A DNA stretch of 64,000 bases. It comes from Bacteroidales bacterium OttesenSCG-928-B11. Lineage in GTDB: Bacteria; Bacteroidota; Bacteroidia; Bacteroidales; WCHB1-69. This document shows positions 1 through 9,647 of the stretch, piece after piece (within the stretch, counting starts at the first letter, position 1; every line of letters starts with the position of its first letter). The position numbers were made by a program, and so were the translations under genes. The stretch is taken from assembly GCA_030267125.1 (NCBI GenBank), contig JAJDJJ010000004.1:1-64000 (forward strand), read 5' to 3'. The notes under the pieces were generated by a model. That model was not told the DNA's origin, made no database searches, and worked only from the letters and a program-made list of their open reading frames with translations.

Positions 1-2
1 TT

Positions 3-836
3 GTCAAACTCGGACAAAAAGTAAATACCGGAACACCTTTGTTTGAAATGTATTCCGCTGAATTTTCCGAAACCGTAAAAGATTACTTTCAATCGCTTCA
101 AACTAAGAAAATGAAAGAAACAAATCTTCAACGCCAAAGAGATTTAGTAAAGAACGGCGTTGGAGTCGTTCGAGAATTGGAAGAAGCCGAAGCCGATTAT
201 GAAATGGCATTCAAAGATTACGAAAACGCGGTAGCCAACTTGAAACTATTGCATATTGACCCGAATGGGATTGATATGGGACAGGCGTTGAAAGTTGTTT
301 CACCCATTGCCGGTGAAGTGGTGCAGACTAATATTACTATCGGACAATATGTGAAAAGCGATGCTGAACCTTTAGCGATAGTTGCCGACCTCAGTCAAAT
401 CTGGGTTGTGGCGCAGGTAAAAGAAAAAAATATCGGCTCTTTGTGCAAAGATGACAAAGTGGAAATCCGTACCGACGCTAATCCCGAACAACTCATCATC
501 GGAACGATTTCGTTTATCAGCGAATTACTCGACGAAGAAACGCGTTCAATACAAGTGTTGATTACTTGCGATAATAAAGACCGTAAACTGAAACCGGGCA
601 TGTTTGCCAGCGTTCATTTTATCAATACCCCCAAAGAATCCATCGTCATTCCTTCAACGGCTTTGTTGCAAAATGAAGATAAATCGTATGTTTTTGTGCA
701 GACAGGGAAAGGCGAATTTGTTAAACGCTCTGTTAAAGCAATGACGGCAAACCAACAGGAAATACTGATTCTCGACGGACTGCAAACAGGGGATGTGATT
801 GTTTCGCAAGGCGGTATTTATTTAATGGGGAATTGA
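3..836 (+). CDS. cusB: Heavy-metal efflux RND periplasmic adaptor (CusB/HlyD family), 5' partial
   Basis: Membrane-fusion subunit that links an inner-membrane RND pump to an outer-membrane channel. The reading frame is open from base 3, so the N-terminus lies outside the window; about 277 residues remain. Visible parts: the second half of a lipoyl/hairpin region with a coiled-coil-like stretch (LKLLHIDPNGID region), a barrel-sandwich segment with the typical SPIAGEVV motif, a beta-barrel segment (IWVVAQV, LKPGMFASVHF) and a C-terminal membrane-proximal domain ending at a TGA. The RND pump gene follows at once (ATG 3 bases after the stop, or a TTG that overlaps it), then a TolC-like gene, so this is the adaptor of a tripartite exporter. 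Cation specificity cannot be read from the sequence. Confidence 0.9.
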   Translation, partial: VKLGQKVNTGTPLFEMYSAEFSETVKDYFQSLQTKKMKETNLQRQRDLVKNGVGVVRELEEAEADYEMAFKDYENAVANLKLLHIDPNGIDMGQALKVVSPIAGEVVQTNITIGQYVKSDAEPLAIVADLSQIWVVAQVKEKNIGSLCKDDKVEIRTDANPEQLIIGTISFISELLDEETRSIQVLITCDNKDRKLKPGMFASVHFINTPKESIVIPSTALLQNEDKSYVFVQTGKGEFVKRSVKAMTANQQEILILDGLQTGDVIVSQGGIYLMGN

Positions 837-838
837 TT

Positions 839-3800
839 ATGAAAAAGATTATCAATCAATTAATAGAACGCCGTTGGCTGATAGTAACCATATTTGTTAT
901 TATCTCAGCGATAGGAATTTACGCTTGGAAACAACTTGCTATTGACGCTTATCCCGATATTGCCGACGTTTCGGTCGGCGTGGCTACGCAAGTACCGGGA
1001 TTGGCAGTTTCGGAAATAGAACAACAGATAACCATTCCGTTGGAACGCGAACTCAACGGCATTCCGGGTTTGAAAGTGATGCGGAGTAAAAATTTCTTCG
1101 GAATATCTAAAATCACGCTTGTTTTTGAAGATGGGATAGATGATTATTGGGCGCGTCAGCGAGTGTTGGAACGCATCAATGAGGTGGATTTACCTTTCGG
1201 GGCGCAACCTGCACTCGACCCGCTGACTTCGCCAACAGGCGAAATTTATCGTTATATCGTTACCGGAAATAAAAGTCTGCGGGAACTCACTGAAATCAAT
1301 CATTGGATAATTATTCCACGATTGACACAGATTCACGGAATTGCCGAAGTTTCCAATTTCGGCGGATTAACCACGCAATTTCAAATAGAAATCGACCCCG
1401 ACAAATTAGCCAAATACAACCTTTCTCTGAGCGAAGTTACCGAATCCATAGAACTGAATAACTCCAACGCGGGAGGAAGTACGCTGATTCGCGGAGATTT
1501 AAGTTACGTAGTGCGCGGTGTGGGATTGGTGAGCGACTTGCAGGATTTGGGTAATGTTGTGGTAAAAAGTGTTGGCGGAGCGCCTATTTACATTAAGGAT
1601 TTGGGCGAATTAAAATATGGAAACCTCGAACGCAAAGGAATTTTCGGTTATCTGGATAACGACGTGAATTATGAAGATGGCGTAGAAGGAATGGTATGTC
1701 TGTTGCGTTACGAAAATCCGTCGTAAGTCCTTGAAAAAATACAGGAAACCGTAGATGAACTAAATGAAAGTGGTTTACCCGAAGGCGTAAAGATTCATAC
1801 TTTCTATGATAGGACGGAATTAGTTGACGCTACACTGAATACAATTTCGCATACGCTTTTATTTGGTATTTTATTGGTTATCGGCGTATTAATAATATTT
1901 CTCGGAAGTCCGAGAGGTGCGTTGCTCGCCACCATTACCATCCCTGTTTCGCTGTTAATAGCATTCATCTTGATGTGGTTAACCGATATTCCCGCCAATT
2001 TGCTCTCTTTGGGCGCAATTGATTTCGGAATTATTGTGGACGGAACCATCGTAATGATGGAAACAATTCTCAAAAAGCGTGAAGATAATCCCGATTTACC
2101 GTTAGACAAAGCCAATATTGCCAAACGTGTAACCGAAGTTGCCAAGCCTATTTTCTTCGCCACGCTGATTATCATTATTGCTTACATGCCGTTGTTTGCG
2201 TTTGAAAGAGTAGAACAAAAACTTTTTACGCCAATGGCTTTCACCTTGAGTTTCGCACTGTTGGGCGCATTGGCATCGGCATTGATTCTGATTCCCGGAT
2301 TAGCTTTTGCCGTTTACAGAAAACCTCAGAAAGTCTATCATAACCGTTGGCTCGAACGATTGACGGAAATCTACAAACGTCACACCGCGAAACTTGTCGC
2401 TGTTCCAAAGAAGATATTCGCTCCAATTACAATTGTTCTGGCTACCGTTATCGGGCTTTCAATTTCTGTCGGAAAAGACTTTATGCCTCAGTTGGACGAA
2501 GGGAGTATTTGGCTTCAAGTGCAACTTCCTCCCGGAATGTCGCTCGAAAAATCGTCCGAAATGGCAACCGTGCTTCGCGATAAAATTAAAGATTTCGACG
2601 AGGTAACTTATGCCATGACGCAAACAGGACGCGACGACGAGGGTATTTGTCCATTTTCATTTTCACATATTGAGGTAATGGTCGGGCTGAAACCATACAA
2701 TACATGGAAAAACGGTCGCCGAAAATCAGATTTGATTGCCGATATGGAGGCGATGATTGACACGATGTCCGGATATAATGCCGGTTTTTCGCAACCAATT
2801 ATTGATATGGTAATGGACCAAATTGCGGGAGCGCACAGTGATTTAGCCATTAAAATTTTTGGCGAAGATATTACAGAAAGTCGCCGTATTGCCGAGCAAA
2901 TTGCGGAAGTGTTGAAAGATGTGGAAGGAGCTACCGATGTCGGCATTATGGAAGAACCTTTCTTGCCTCAACTTCAAATTGTTGCCGACCGCGACAAAAT
3001 CGCTCAATATGGCTTAAATGTCGCTGATGTTGCCGAGTTGATAGAAGTCGCTATTGGCGGAATGGCTGTTTCGCAGGTGTTTATCGACAGCCGAGTGTAT
3101 GATGTGATTTGCCGTTACAAAGAAGAATCGCGCGATACGCCTGAAAAAATCGGCAATCTGATGCTGACTTCCGGTTCTGGAATTAAAATCCCTTTATCGC
3201 AAGTAGCTGAAATTAGAATGACTGCCGGAGCAAGTATGATTTCCCGCGAAATGAATCAGCGTTTTGTTACCGTGCGCGTGAATCCGAGAGGGCGAGATTT
3301 GACTTCATTCGTTAAAGATGCACAAGAAAAAATAGAACAACAGGTAAATTACGACCATTCCAAATTTCGCTTTCATTGGGTTGGACAATTGGAAAACCAG
3401 CATCGGGCATTTAGCCGTTTGGCTGTGATTATGCCAATTACCTTAGCTGTAATGTTTTTACTTCTGTTCTTTACTTTCGGAAAATTCCGTCAGGCGGGAT
3501 TGCTTATAGGTATGTTGCCGTTGGCTGTTTTCGGAGGGATGTTGGCATTAGTCATTCGCGGAATGACTTTCAATATCTCATCGGCAGTAGGATTTATCGC
3601 ACTGTTTGGTGTATTTCTTCAAAATGGCGTGATTATGATTTCGCATATCAATATATTACGAAAACGGGGAACGGAATTAAAAGAAGCGGTAATCTCAGGC
3701 TCATCGCACCGATTACGCCCGGTATTGATGACTGCAACGGTCGCCATTCTCGGATTACTTCCGGCTTCACTTTCACACGGAATAGGCTCCGATGTGCAAC

Positions 3801-3934
3801 GTCCGTTAGCAACTGTAATCGTTTACGGATTGCTGTTCGGAACGGTATTAACGCTTTATGTATTGCCAACGCTTTATTATATGTTGGAGAAAAGAAATTT
3901 GAAAAAAGAAACTCTTAATGAAAATGTCGCATGA
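839..3934 (+). pseudogene. cusA: Heavy-metal efflux RND pump (CusA/CzcA family) interrupted by an in-frame stop
   Basis: Inner-membrane proton-driven pump of the HME-RND family. Read through, the frame would give about 1031 residues, the usual family length. The frame is continuous from ATG 839 (a TTG at 833 overlaps the adaptor stop) to TGA 3934 except for TAA at 1724-1726, after the residues LLRYENPS; the residues that follow (VLEKIQETVDEL) continue the family pattern in the same frame, so this is a nonsense codon, not a frameshift. The first membrane segment lies near residues 12-31; the later half carries the DFGIIVDGTIVM segment with the acidic residues of the proton relay, and two blocks of membrane helices. 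A C-terminal fragment could restart at TTG 1874 or ATG 1967, but no functional pump is expected unless the stop is suppressed. A sequencing error or a single recent mutation would both explain it. Confidence 0.85.
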
Positions 3935-5205
3935 AAAATATAAAACCAATCATAACAACAGTCTTTCTTCTGTGTTTTACACTAACTCTTAAAGCACAGG
4001 AAAAACCTATATTGACATTCGAGCAATACTTAGAAAATGTAAAAAATAACAATATCAGTTATCTGATTGAAAAATACAATGTAGATATTGCCGATGCCAA
4101 TCTAAAAGCCTCCAAAATCTTTTCCGACCCCGAATTATCGGTCAGTTACGGCAATAATCAAAATTGGAATATGCAAATGGGTTATGGTATTGATGCCGAA
4201 TTAAGTTATGATTTCAATTTGGGAGGAAAACGAAAAGCACAGATGAATGTCGCAAAAAGCGAAAAAGAGATGACAGAAGCCCTACTCGAAGACTATTTCC
4301 GCAACTTGCGAGCAGATGCCACCATTGCTTATCTTACCGCATTGAAACAGAACAAAATGTATAAAATCCAACAACAATCCTATTTTCGAATGCTTGAATT
4401 AGCGAAAGCCGACAGCATTCGTTATCGTTTGGGGTCCATCATGGAAGTTGATGCCCGCCAATCCAAACTCGAAGCATCAAACATGCTCAATGATGTTTAT
4501 TCGAGCGAAGCGGATTTGCAGGAAGTTTTGATACAGTTATTATTGTTTCAAGGGAGCAAGAATTTAGTAATGCCCGATTCAATTGCAGGAGAATTATTCT
4601 ATTCAAAACGCAATTTCGATTTACAGCAATTGATTATCACAGCACAAAACAATCGTACAGATTTGCAAGCCGTCCTAAAATCGAAAGAGGTGTCACAAAG
4701 CAATTTACGTTTAGCAAAAGCCAATCGAGCAATAGAATTAGGTGTCAGCATCGGCGGAAGTTATTCGTCCGAAGTGCGGAATGAAATTGCACCCGCACCT
4801 GCTTTTAAAGGCATTACTGCAGGAATCAGCATTCCGTTGAAATTTTCCAATACAAATAAGGGAGAAATACATGCCGCCCAATTTGCTGTCAAACAGAGTG
4901 AGTTGGAATACGAAGCTGTTGAACAACAAATCGCTTCGGAAGTCATGCAGGCATACAATAAATATCTGATTTGTTGCCGTCAAGTGGAACAATTTAATTC
5001 CGGCATGTTGGAAGAAGCCGAATTCATCCTCGAAAAAATAGTTTACAGCTACGAACGCGGAGAAACCGGAATCCTCGAAACGCTCAATGCTCAACGTACT
5101 TACAATGATGTACAAATAAATTACAATGAAATATTATATAATTGTGCGCTCTCTTTGATTGAATTAGAGCGCACATGTGGAATTTGGGATATAGAAATAA
5201 AATAG
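3931..5205 (+). CDS. cusC: TolC-family outer-membrane efflux channel (CusC/CzcC type)
   Basis: Outer-membrane exit duct of the tripartite metal exporter. 424 residues with an N-terminal signal peptide (about residues 1-22, ending TLKAQ) and two long alpha-helical outer-membrane efflux repeats; motifs such as SYDFNLGGKRKAQ and the ISIPLKFSNTNKGEI turn are typical of the family. There is no lipobox cysteine, so it is probably not a lipoprotein. Its ATG overlaps the pump stop by four bases (ATGA), showing translational coupling within the cusBAC operon. The organisation adaptor-pump-channel is standard. The pump in this copy is broken, so the channel may be idle or recruited by another pump. Confidence 0.9.
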   Translation: MKNIKPIITTVFLLCFTLTLKAQEKPILTFEQYLENVKNNNISYLIEKYNVDIADANLKASKIFSDPELSVSYGNNQNWNMQMGYGIDAELSYDFNLGGKRKAQMNVAKSEKEMTEALLEDYFRNLRADATIAYLTALKQNKMYKIQQQSYFRMLELAKADSIRYRLGSIMEVDARQSKLEASNMLNDVYSSEADLQEVLIQLLLFQGSKNLVMPDSIAGELFYSKRNFDLQQLIITAQNNRTDLQAVLKSKEVSQSNLRLAKANRAIELGVSIGGSYSSEVRNEIAPAPAFKGITAGISIPLKFSNTNKGEIHAAQFAVKQSELEYEAVEQQIASEVMQAYNKYLICCRQVEQFNSGMLEEAEFILEKIVYSYERGETGILETLNAQRTYNDVQINYNEILYNCALSLIELERTCGIWDIEIK

Positions 5206-5212
5206 AATAAGC

Positions 5213-5236
5213 AAATTGAAAATAATAAATCAATTT
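5213..5236. terminator. Hairpin between convergent genes (bidirectional terminator candidate)
   Basis: AAATTGA at 5213-5219 pairs with TCAATTT at 5230-5236 (7 bp, 10-base A/T loop). It sits 8 bases after the cusC stop and 25 bases from the end of the convergent VWA gene; a T-run follows at 5246-5251. The stem is A/T-rich, so strength is uncertain. Confidence 0.4.
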
Positions 5237-5260
5237 AAATGACCATTTTTTGAGAACGAA

Positions 5261-7066
5261 CTACTTTTTCAACTGCTTTGCGGCTTCCACTAATCTGACA
5301 AATTCTTTTCGATACCCTTGTTCATCTTTCCCGATTCCCTTATTGGCAAGAGCAATCACATCGTTATAGGTCGCATTTTTTACAAAATCAGAGTTTTTCA
5401 ACAGCTGCCCGAAGAGAGCTACGGAAACGATGAAGTTGAAATCTTCGCTGGCAGCCTTGCCTATCATTTCACGTTTCACCACCTGCTCGATTTTTTTACT
5501 GACCTCACTATCGATCTCTTTATAACGAAGCTTGACCGTCATCAACTCATCGGAAAAAGAGGCTTTATAATTTATCTCTTCCGATTCCTTGTTTTGGTAT
5601 TTCAGCGGGTCAACAGTGTTAAAATTGCTCTTCACGCCCACGGGGATCAGCTCATAAAGGGCGGTCACAGTGTGGCCCGCGCCCAACTCTCCCGCATCTT
5701 TCGTGTCGTCGTTGAAATCCTCCTTGGCAAGCAACCGGCTCTCGTAACCGACCAACCGGTATTGCGCAACATGCTGCGGGTTAAACTCCACCTGAATCTT
5801 CACATCCTTGGCCACGGCGTACATCGTACTGCCAAACTCGTTCACCAATACTTTATTGGCCTCTTGAATGTTATCTATGTAAGCGTGGTTACCATTACCC
5901 TTCTGCGCCAGCACCTGCATCTTACTATCCTTGTAATTACCCATGCCATAACCCAATACTGTCAGGAAGACACCACTCCCGCGTTTCTCCTCGATCATTT
6001 TCTCTAGATCGCTGTTGCTGGATACTCCAACATTAAAATCCCCGTCAGTGCAGATTATCACGCGGTTATTCCCGTTGGGGATAAAATTCTTTTCCGCTAT
6101 TTTGTAAGCCAACCGGATACCCGAGCCGCCCGCCGTAGAACCGCCCGCCGTAAGCTCATTGATCTTCTCCATGATCTTCTGCTTGTCCGCGCCGGAAGTG
6201 GATGGCAGCACCTCGCCGGCCGCGCCGGCATAGACCACAATAGCCACACGATCCTTTTCCCGCAAATTATTCACCAATAACTTCAGCGAGGATTTCACCA
6301 GGTCCAAGCGGGTAGGCCCATACATGGAGCCGGACACGTCGATGAGGAAGACAAAGTTTGAGGCGGGCAGGTTCTGCGAGGGGATCTCTTTCGCTTTTAC
6401 GCCGATTTTAACTAAATAATGCGCTTTATTCCATGGGCAAGCTGTAATTTCACTGTTTATTTTTACAGGATCATTCCCGACCGGTTTCTCATAATCGTAA
6501 TGAAAGTAATTGATTAGCTCCTCCGTTCGGATCGCATCTGCCGGCGGAAATTTACCAAGGTTGATCATACGCCGCATATTGGAATAGGAAGCCGCATCAA
6601 CATCTAAGGAAAAAGTGGAGAGGGGTTCTGCATTGACCCGCTTGAAACTATTTTCAACAAAGGAATTGTATTCCTCATTGTTATACTCGTCTTGTCGGAA
6701 TGTCGGACAAAATGCGGTGCCACTCCCATTTCCAAAACCGTAAGCTACCTCCGCACAGCAATCATATTCAACTAAAAATTCGGTCATTTCCACAAGCTGC
6801 GTCTCACTATTCCGACAGAATACAAGCCCCTCTTTTTCGGCTTCCTTCGAAATGGCATCCGAAGATATGGCGGTATTTTTAGCCACTGTCGTATCTTGTT
6901 GCGTTATCGTTTTTTTTGTAGAGTTTAAAGCACTGGATGGCAACTCTTCGCCAGGTGTTACACTCGAAATATCTTTTCGATTACTTTTACAACCGATCGC
7001 CAGTTGTAATACTATTCCTCCTAAAATGATCAAACCGATGATCTTGATGGTGTTTCTCGTTTTCAT
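5261..7066 (-). CDS. VWA-domain lipoprotein (YfbK-like)
   Basis: 601-residue lipoprotein with a von Willebrand factor A domain. The signal peptide ends at a lipobox before Cys26 (LAIGC). Around residues 130-210 is the conserved N-terminal block of this family (PLSTFSLDVDAASYSNMRR). The VWA domain starts near residue 235, with an intact MIDAS motif DVSGSM (Asp243, Ser245, Ser247), a Thr-containing GGSTAGGSGIRLAY segment and TDGDFNVG. The last roughly 180 residues match the DUF3520-type tail of such proteins. The metal-binding site suggests protein-protein contact; the ligand is unknown. Many Bacteroidota members carry an N-terminal carboxypeptidase-regulatory-like domain; here that module is missing and a small separate gene just upstream carries a similar fold. 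The start ATG at 7066 gives a normal signal peptide. Confidence 0.85.
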   Translation of the reverse strand: MKTRNTIKIIGLIILGGIVLQLAIGCKSNRKDISSVTPGEELPSSALNSTKKTITQQDTTVAKNTAISSDAISKEAEKEGLVFCRNSETQLVEMTEFLVEYDCCAEVAYGFGNGSGTAFCPTFRQDEYNNEEYNSFVENSFKRVNAEPLSTFSLDVDAASYSNMRRMINLGKFPPADAIRTEELINYFHYDYEKPVGNDPVKINSEITACPWNKAHYLVKIGVKAKEIPSQNLPASNFVFLIDVSGSMYGPTRLDLVKSSLKLLVNNLREKDRVAIVVYAGAAGEVLPSTSGADKQKIMEKINELTAGGSTAGGSGIRLAYKIAEKNFIPNGNNRVIICTDGDFNVGVSSNSDLEKMIEEKRGSGVFLTVLGYGMGNYKDSKMQVLAQKGNGNHAYIDNIQEANKVLVNEFGSTMYAVAKDVKIQVEFNPQHVAQYRLVGYESRLLAKEDFNDDTKDAGELGAGHTVTALYELIPVGVKSNFNTVDPLKYQNKESEEINYKASFSDELMTVKLRYKEIDSEVSKKIEQVVKREMIGKAASEDFNFIVSVALFGQLLKNSDFVKNATYNDVIALANKGIGKDEQGYRKEFVRLVEAAKQLKK

Positions 7067-7171
7067 AATGTTTATATTTTATAGTATTGTTTTATATTTC
7101 TAATATTCAATATTTTATATTTATTTTCACGCAAATCAATTCCATTTATTGAATCCACGTTACAACATTTA

Positions 7172-7603
7172 TTATCTCTTTTTCACTGTCTTCTTCTTAC
7201 TTTTAAAACTTGATTTGCGCTTTTTAGCATCTTCAATGCTAATCACTTTCTCTGAACGGTCGCCTCGAACTGACATAATATTACCAATAGGTTCATACCA
7301 CCTATCCTGAATCAAAATCACCTCCAACTCCGCTTGGTCAATAGTCACAAATTTCCAAACAGAATCTGCTTTCGAAAAAACAACATTGTCTCCGAGGTAG
7401 GCAAAAAAACTGAAAAACCCTACACTGTCTGTAGTGATTGTTCTTGCTTGTCTGGGAATAGCAATCTTCGCCTCGCTAATAGGAATTTTATACTCATCCA
7501 ACACCTGACCAAACACATGCACCGGACGTTGTGCCAATAGTGAGAAATGGGAAATAATGGATGATAAAATTATTAAAAACAGTGTTTTACTTTTCGCCTT
7601 CAT
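7172..7603 (-). CDS. Small secreted protein with carboxypeptidase-regulatory-like fold and basic tail
   Basis: 143 residues. A signal peptide (about 1-24, ending SLLAQ) is followed by a beta-sandwich typical of carboxypeptidase D regulatory-like domains: VHVFGQVLDEYKIPISEAKI, then TTDSVGFFSFFAYLGDNVVFSK. After it comes the motif IMSVRGDRSEKVI and a very basic tail ending in SKKKTVKKR. A near-identical motif (IMSVRGNRSDGEVI) occurs in the anti-sigma-like protein at 8297-9349. It lies between the VWA lipoprotein and the divergent sigma factor. It may be a detached N-terminal module of the VWA family or an envelope-stress component. Function is not known. Confidence 0.7.
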   Translation of the reverse strand: MKAKSKTLFLIILSSIISHFSLLAQRPVHVFGQVLDEYKIPISEAKIAIPRQARTITTDSVGFFSFFAYLGDNVVFSKADSVWKFVTIDQAELEVILIQDRWYEPIGNIMSVRGDRSEKVISIEDAKKRKSSFKSKKKTVKKR

Positions 7604-7691
7604 AACTTTGATTTTTTAAGATTAATACTGACAAATTCTATGTAAAGAGGAATTTTCATATCTAATTCCATAAAGAGGGTGAAAAAAAAAT

Positions 7692-7699
7692 TATCTTTG
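7692..7699 (+). promoter_or_regulatory. Promoter -7 box TATCTTTG for the sigma-factor gene
   Basis: Matches the Bacteroidota TAnnTTTG element; it lies 28 bases before the TTG start at 7728. I see no clear TTTG at the -33 position. Confidence 0.5.
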
Positions 7700-7727
7700 T
7701 GCGTTTCTTCTAAATTAACATCCCGTT

Positions 7728-8294
7728 TTGGCAAAAGATAAATACGCAAAATATAGTGATGAAGAGTTATTGGATCGCTACAAGAGTTCGGGCGACACAA
7801 TCTGGCTGGGCATATTGTACAATCGTTATATTTCGCTTATTTACGGGCTATGTCTCAAATATTTGCATAACCGGGAAACGGCCAAAGACGCGGTAATGGA
7901 TATCTATGAAATGTTAGCCAACAAAATAGCCGGTTATCAAATCACGCATTTTAAATCGTGGATTTATACCGTATCCAAAAACCACTGCTACCATTTGTTA
8001 AAAGAGCAGAAAAACGAGGAGATTATGGAAAACGAGGAGGCGATTATGGAAAATGAGGATTTCTTCACTCTTATGGAAGAGCCACAAAACGAAGCCGAGA
8101 TAAAAGCGTTGGAATATTGCATGGGAACACTGCCGGAAGAACAGCGCAAAAGCATCCGCTTTTTTTATCTTGAAAGTCATTCTTACTTAGATATTGTGGA
8201 AAAAACAGGATACACTATGAACAAGGTGAAAAGCTACATTCAAAATGGGAAGCGCAATTTGAAAAGTTGCATTATCAATATTTTAAACCAATAG
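7728..8294 (+). CDS. ECF-type RNA polymerase sigma factor
   Basis: 188-residue sigma-70 family factor. Region 2 spans about residues 20-85 (IWLGILYNRYISLIYGLCLKY, then ETAKDAVMDIYEML), and region 4 about 130-180 (LPEEQRKSIRFFYLESHSY, helix-turn-helix near YTMNKVKSYIQNGKRNL). A linker of acidic repeats (EEIMENEEAIMENE) separates them. The only usable start is TTG at 7728, because the upstream frame soon meets a stop and there is no ATG. It is followed after 2 bases by a single-span protein likely to be its partner, and lies divergent from the small secreted protein and VWA lipoprotein, which are candidate targets. Confidence 0.85.
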   Translation: MAKDKYAKYSDEELLDRYKSSGDTIWLGILYNRYISLIYGLCLKYLHNRETAKDAVMDIYEMLANKIAGYQITHFKSWIYTVSKNHCYHLLKEQKNEEIMENEEAIMENEDFFTLMEEPQNEAEIKALEYCMGTLPEEQRKSIRFFYLESHSYLDIVEKTGYTMNKVKSYIQNGKRNLKSCIINILNQ

Positions 8295-8296
8295 AG

Positions 8297-9349
8297 GTGA
8301 ACTTACCGGATTACATTAAAGGAAAACGCCGGGGGCGGGAGGCGAACAGGATCGAAAAGGAGGCTATGCGCGATCCATTCCTGCACGACGCACTCGATGG
8401 TTATGCCCGGTTCGACGAAGATTTGAGCGCCGATATTGACTTTCTGCAATCACAAGTGAAGGAAAAATCGGAACGGAAAAAACGATTCTGGCTCCCCAAC
8501 CGCAAACGTTTGGCAATTGCCGCTTCATACGCCATCCTGATCATCGGTGGAGTTCTGACTTTATATTTTCTTAATAATCAACAAGAAGCATTACTTTCTT
8601 TGGATGAATCAAAACAAGAATCATCCCCAGTTTCAAAGCCAATCATAAACGAAGATGACCTCACTACGGCATCAACCATTGGCAACAGTGAGGAAATCGG
8701 TTCAGGTGTAGAAGCGAGTGCGCCGCCGCCGCACCCTGAAAAAGAAAAATCGATGGATTTAGCGCTGAATATTGTCGATGAAGATATCGCCGATTACGAT
8801 ATTTCCTTTCTCGAATACAACATAGACGAAATGGCAGAAGAGGAAGTAAGCGACAAGGATGCCATCACGCTCTACGATCAAGCATCAAGCCCCGCAAAAC
8901 CCATGCTTGACTCCTCCGCTTTAGCATTTTATAGAAAACAGAATGACAATTACGATCCGAAAAAAGAGTTGGGAACTGCCGAAGGTGTCTCTTCTATGGA
9001 TGGCGAGATCATGAGCGTCAGGGGAAACCGTTCCGATGGCGAGGTAATTATCATCGACGGCGTTCGAGTGCGAGGAGGAGGATACCCCATTGTGCTACCG
9101 GCTCCCTCGCAAGGTATTGCTCCGGTAACTGAGTCACAAATCCTCTTCTACTTTAACAAGGCTGTTTGCCCTGATTTAAAAGGACGGGTTTCCGTTTCTT
9201 TCATCGTGAATGCACAAGGCGCCCCCAGCATGATCAACATCGCCGGCTCTCAATGTGACGGCTTCGAGCAAGAGTTGCGCCGGACATTACGGTTACTCGG
9301 CAAACTCGGCAACGAAGGGGATGTGATTGTACTGAATCTGTACTTTTGA
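8297..9349 (+). CDS. Single-span anti-sigma-like protein with TonB-type C-terminus
   Basis: About 350 residues from GTG 8297, which is two bases after the sigma stop; a TTG at 8267 in the same frame would overlap the sigma gene and seems less likely. The N-terminal ~70 residues are charged and cytoplasmic, one membrane helix follows (ASYAILIIGGVLTLYFL), then a low-complexity acidic periplasmic segment, then the motif MSVRGNRSDGEVIIIDGVRVRGGG, which resembles the plug of TonB-dependent receptors, and a last ~80 residues resembling a TonB C-terminal domain (GRVSVSFIVNAQGAP). The sigma-factor neighbour and topology point to a membrane-bound anti-sigma factor sensing an envelope signal. No classical zinc anti-sigma motif is seen, so the role is inferred from context. 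Confidence 0.65.
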   Translation: MNLPDYIKGKRRGREANRIEKEAMRDPFLHDALDGYARFDEDLSADIDFLQSQVKEKSERKKRFWLPNRKRLAIAASYAILIIGGVLTLYFLNNQQEALLSLDESKQESSPVSKPIINEDDLTTASTIGNSEEIGSGVEASAPPPHPEKEKSMDLALNIVDEDIADYDISFLEYNIDEMAEEEVSDKDAITLYDQASSPAKPMLDSSALAFYRKQNDNYDPKKELGTAEGVSSMDGEIMSVRGNRSDGEVIIIDGVRVRGGGYPIVLPAPSQGIAPVTESQILFYFNKAVCPDLKGRVSVSFIVNAQGAPSMINIAGSQCDGFEQELRRTLRLLGKLGNEGDVIVLNLYF

Positions 9350-9537
9350 TCCCAAGTAATCAAACTCCCCAAAAGTTCCCTTTCTACCAAGCTGTCATCC
9401 CTGACGGAGTGAGCTAACGTTGTCTCATTGTAACAGTATTAGAGGGGTGAGTAGTTACCTATAATCTTCGCCTGAAGAAGCGATAGAAAAAGAAGAAGTT
9501 CGTAATACTGAAATAACAGGTATGGGAACTAAATTTA

Positions 9538-9600
9538 TAGCGACAGCCCTTTTCTTTCTGTACATGTTGCCAATGCACGAGAAGAAAAGGGCTGTCGCTA
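9538..9600. repeat. Perfect 19-bp inverted repeat in a 298-bp gap between convergent genes
   Basis: The arms are 9538-9556 and 9582-9600, separated by a 25-base spacer; the arms contain GACAGCCCTTTTCTT and its complement. It lies in the 9350-9647 gap between the convergent anti-sigma-like and T9SS-cargo genes. No U-tract follows either arm, so it is not a classical intrinsic terminator. It may act as a bidirectional transcription or RNA-stability barrier, or be a short mobile or REP-like repeat. The rest of the gap (9350-9537) holds no ORF, RNA gene or promoter that I recognise. Confidence 0.7.
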
Positions 9601-9647
9601 GTTTGTTGCGTATATCGGGATTATAATATCCCGTTCATTTTTCGCGT

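Noticed and set aside
5318-6007. A 229-residue ORF on the plus strand inside the VWA gene
   Set aside because: It is antisense to a well-supported gene, has no start signal or family features, and arises from codon bias of the real frame.
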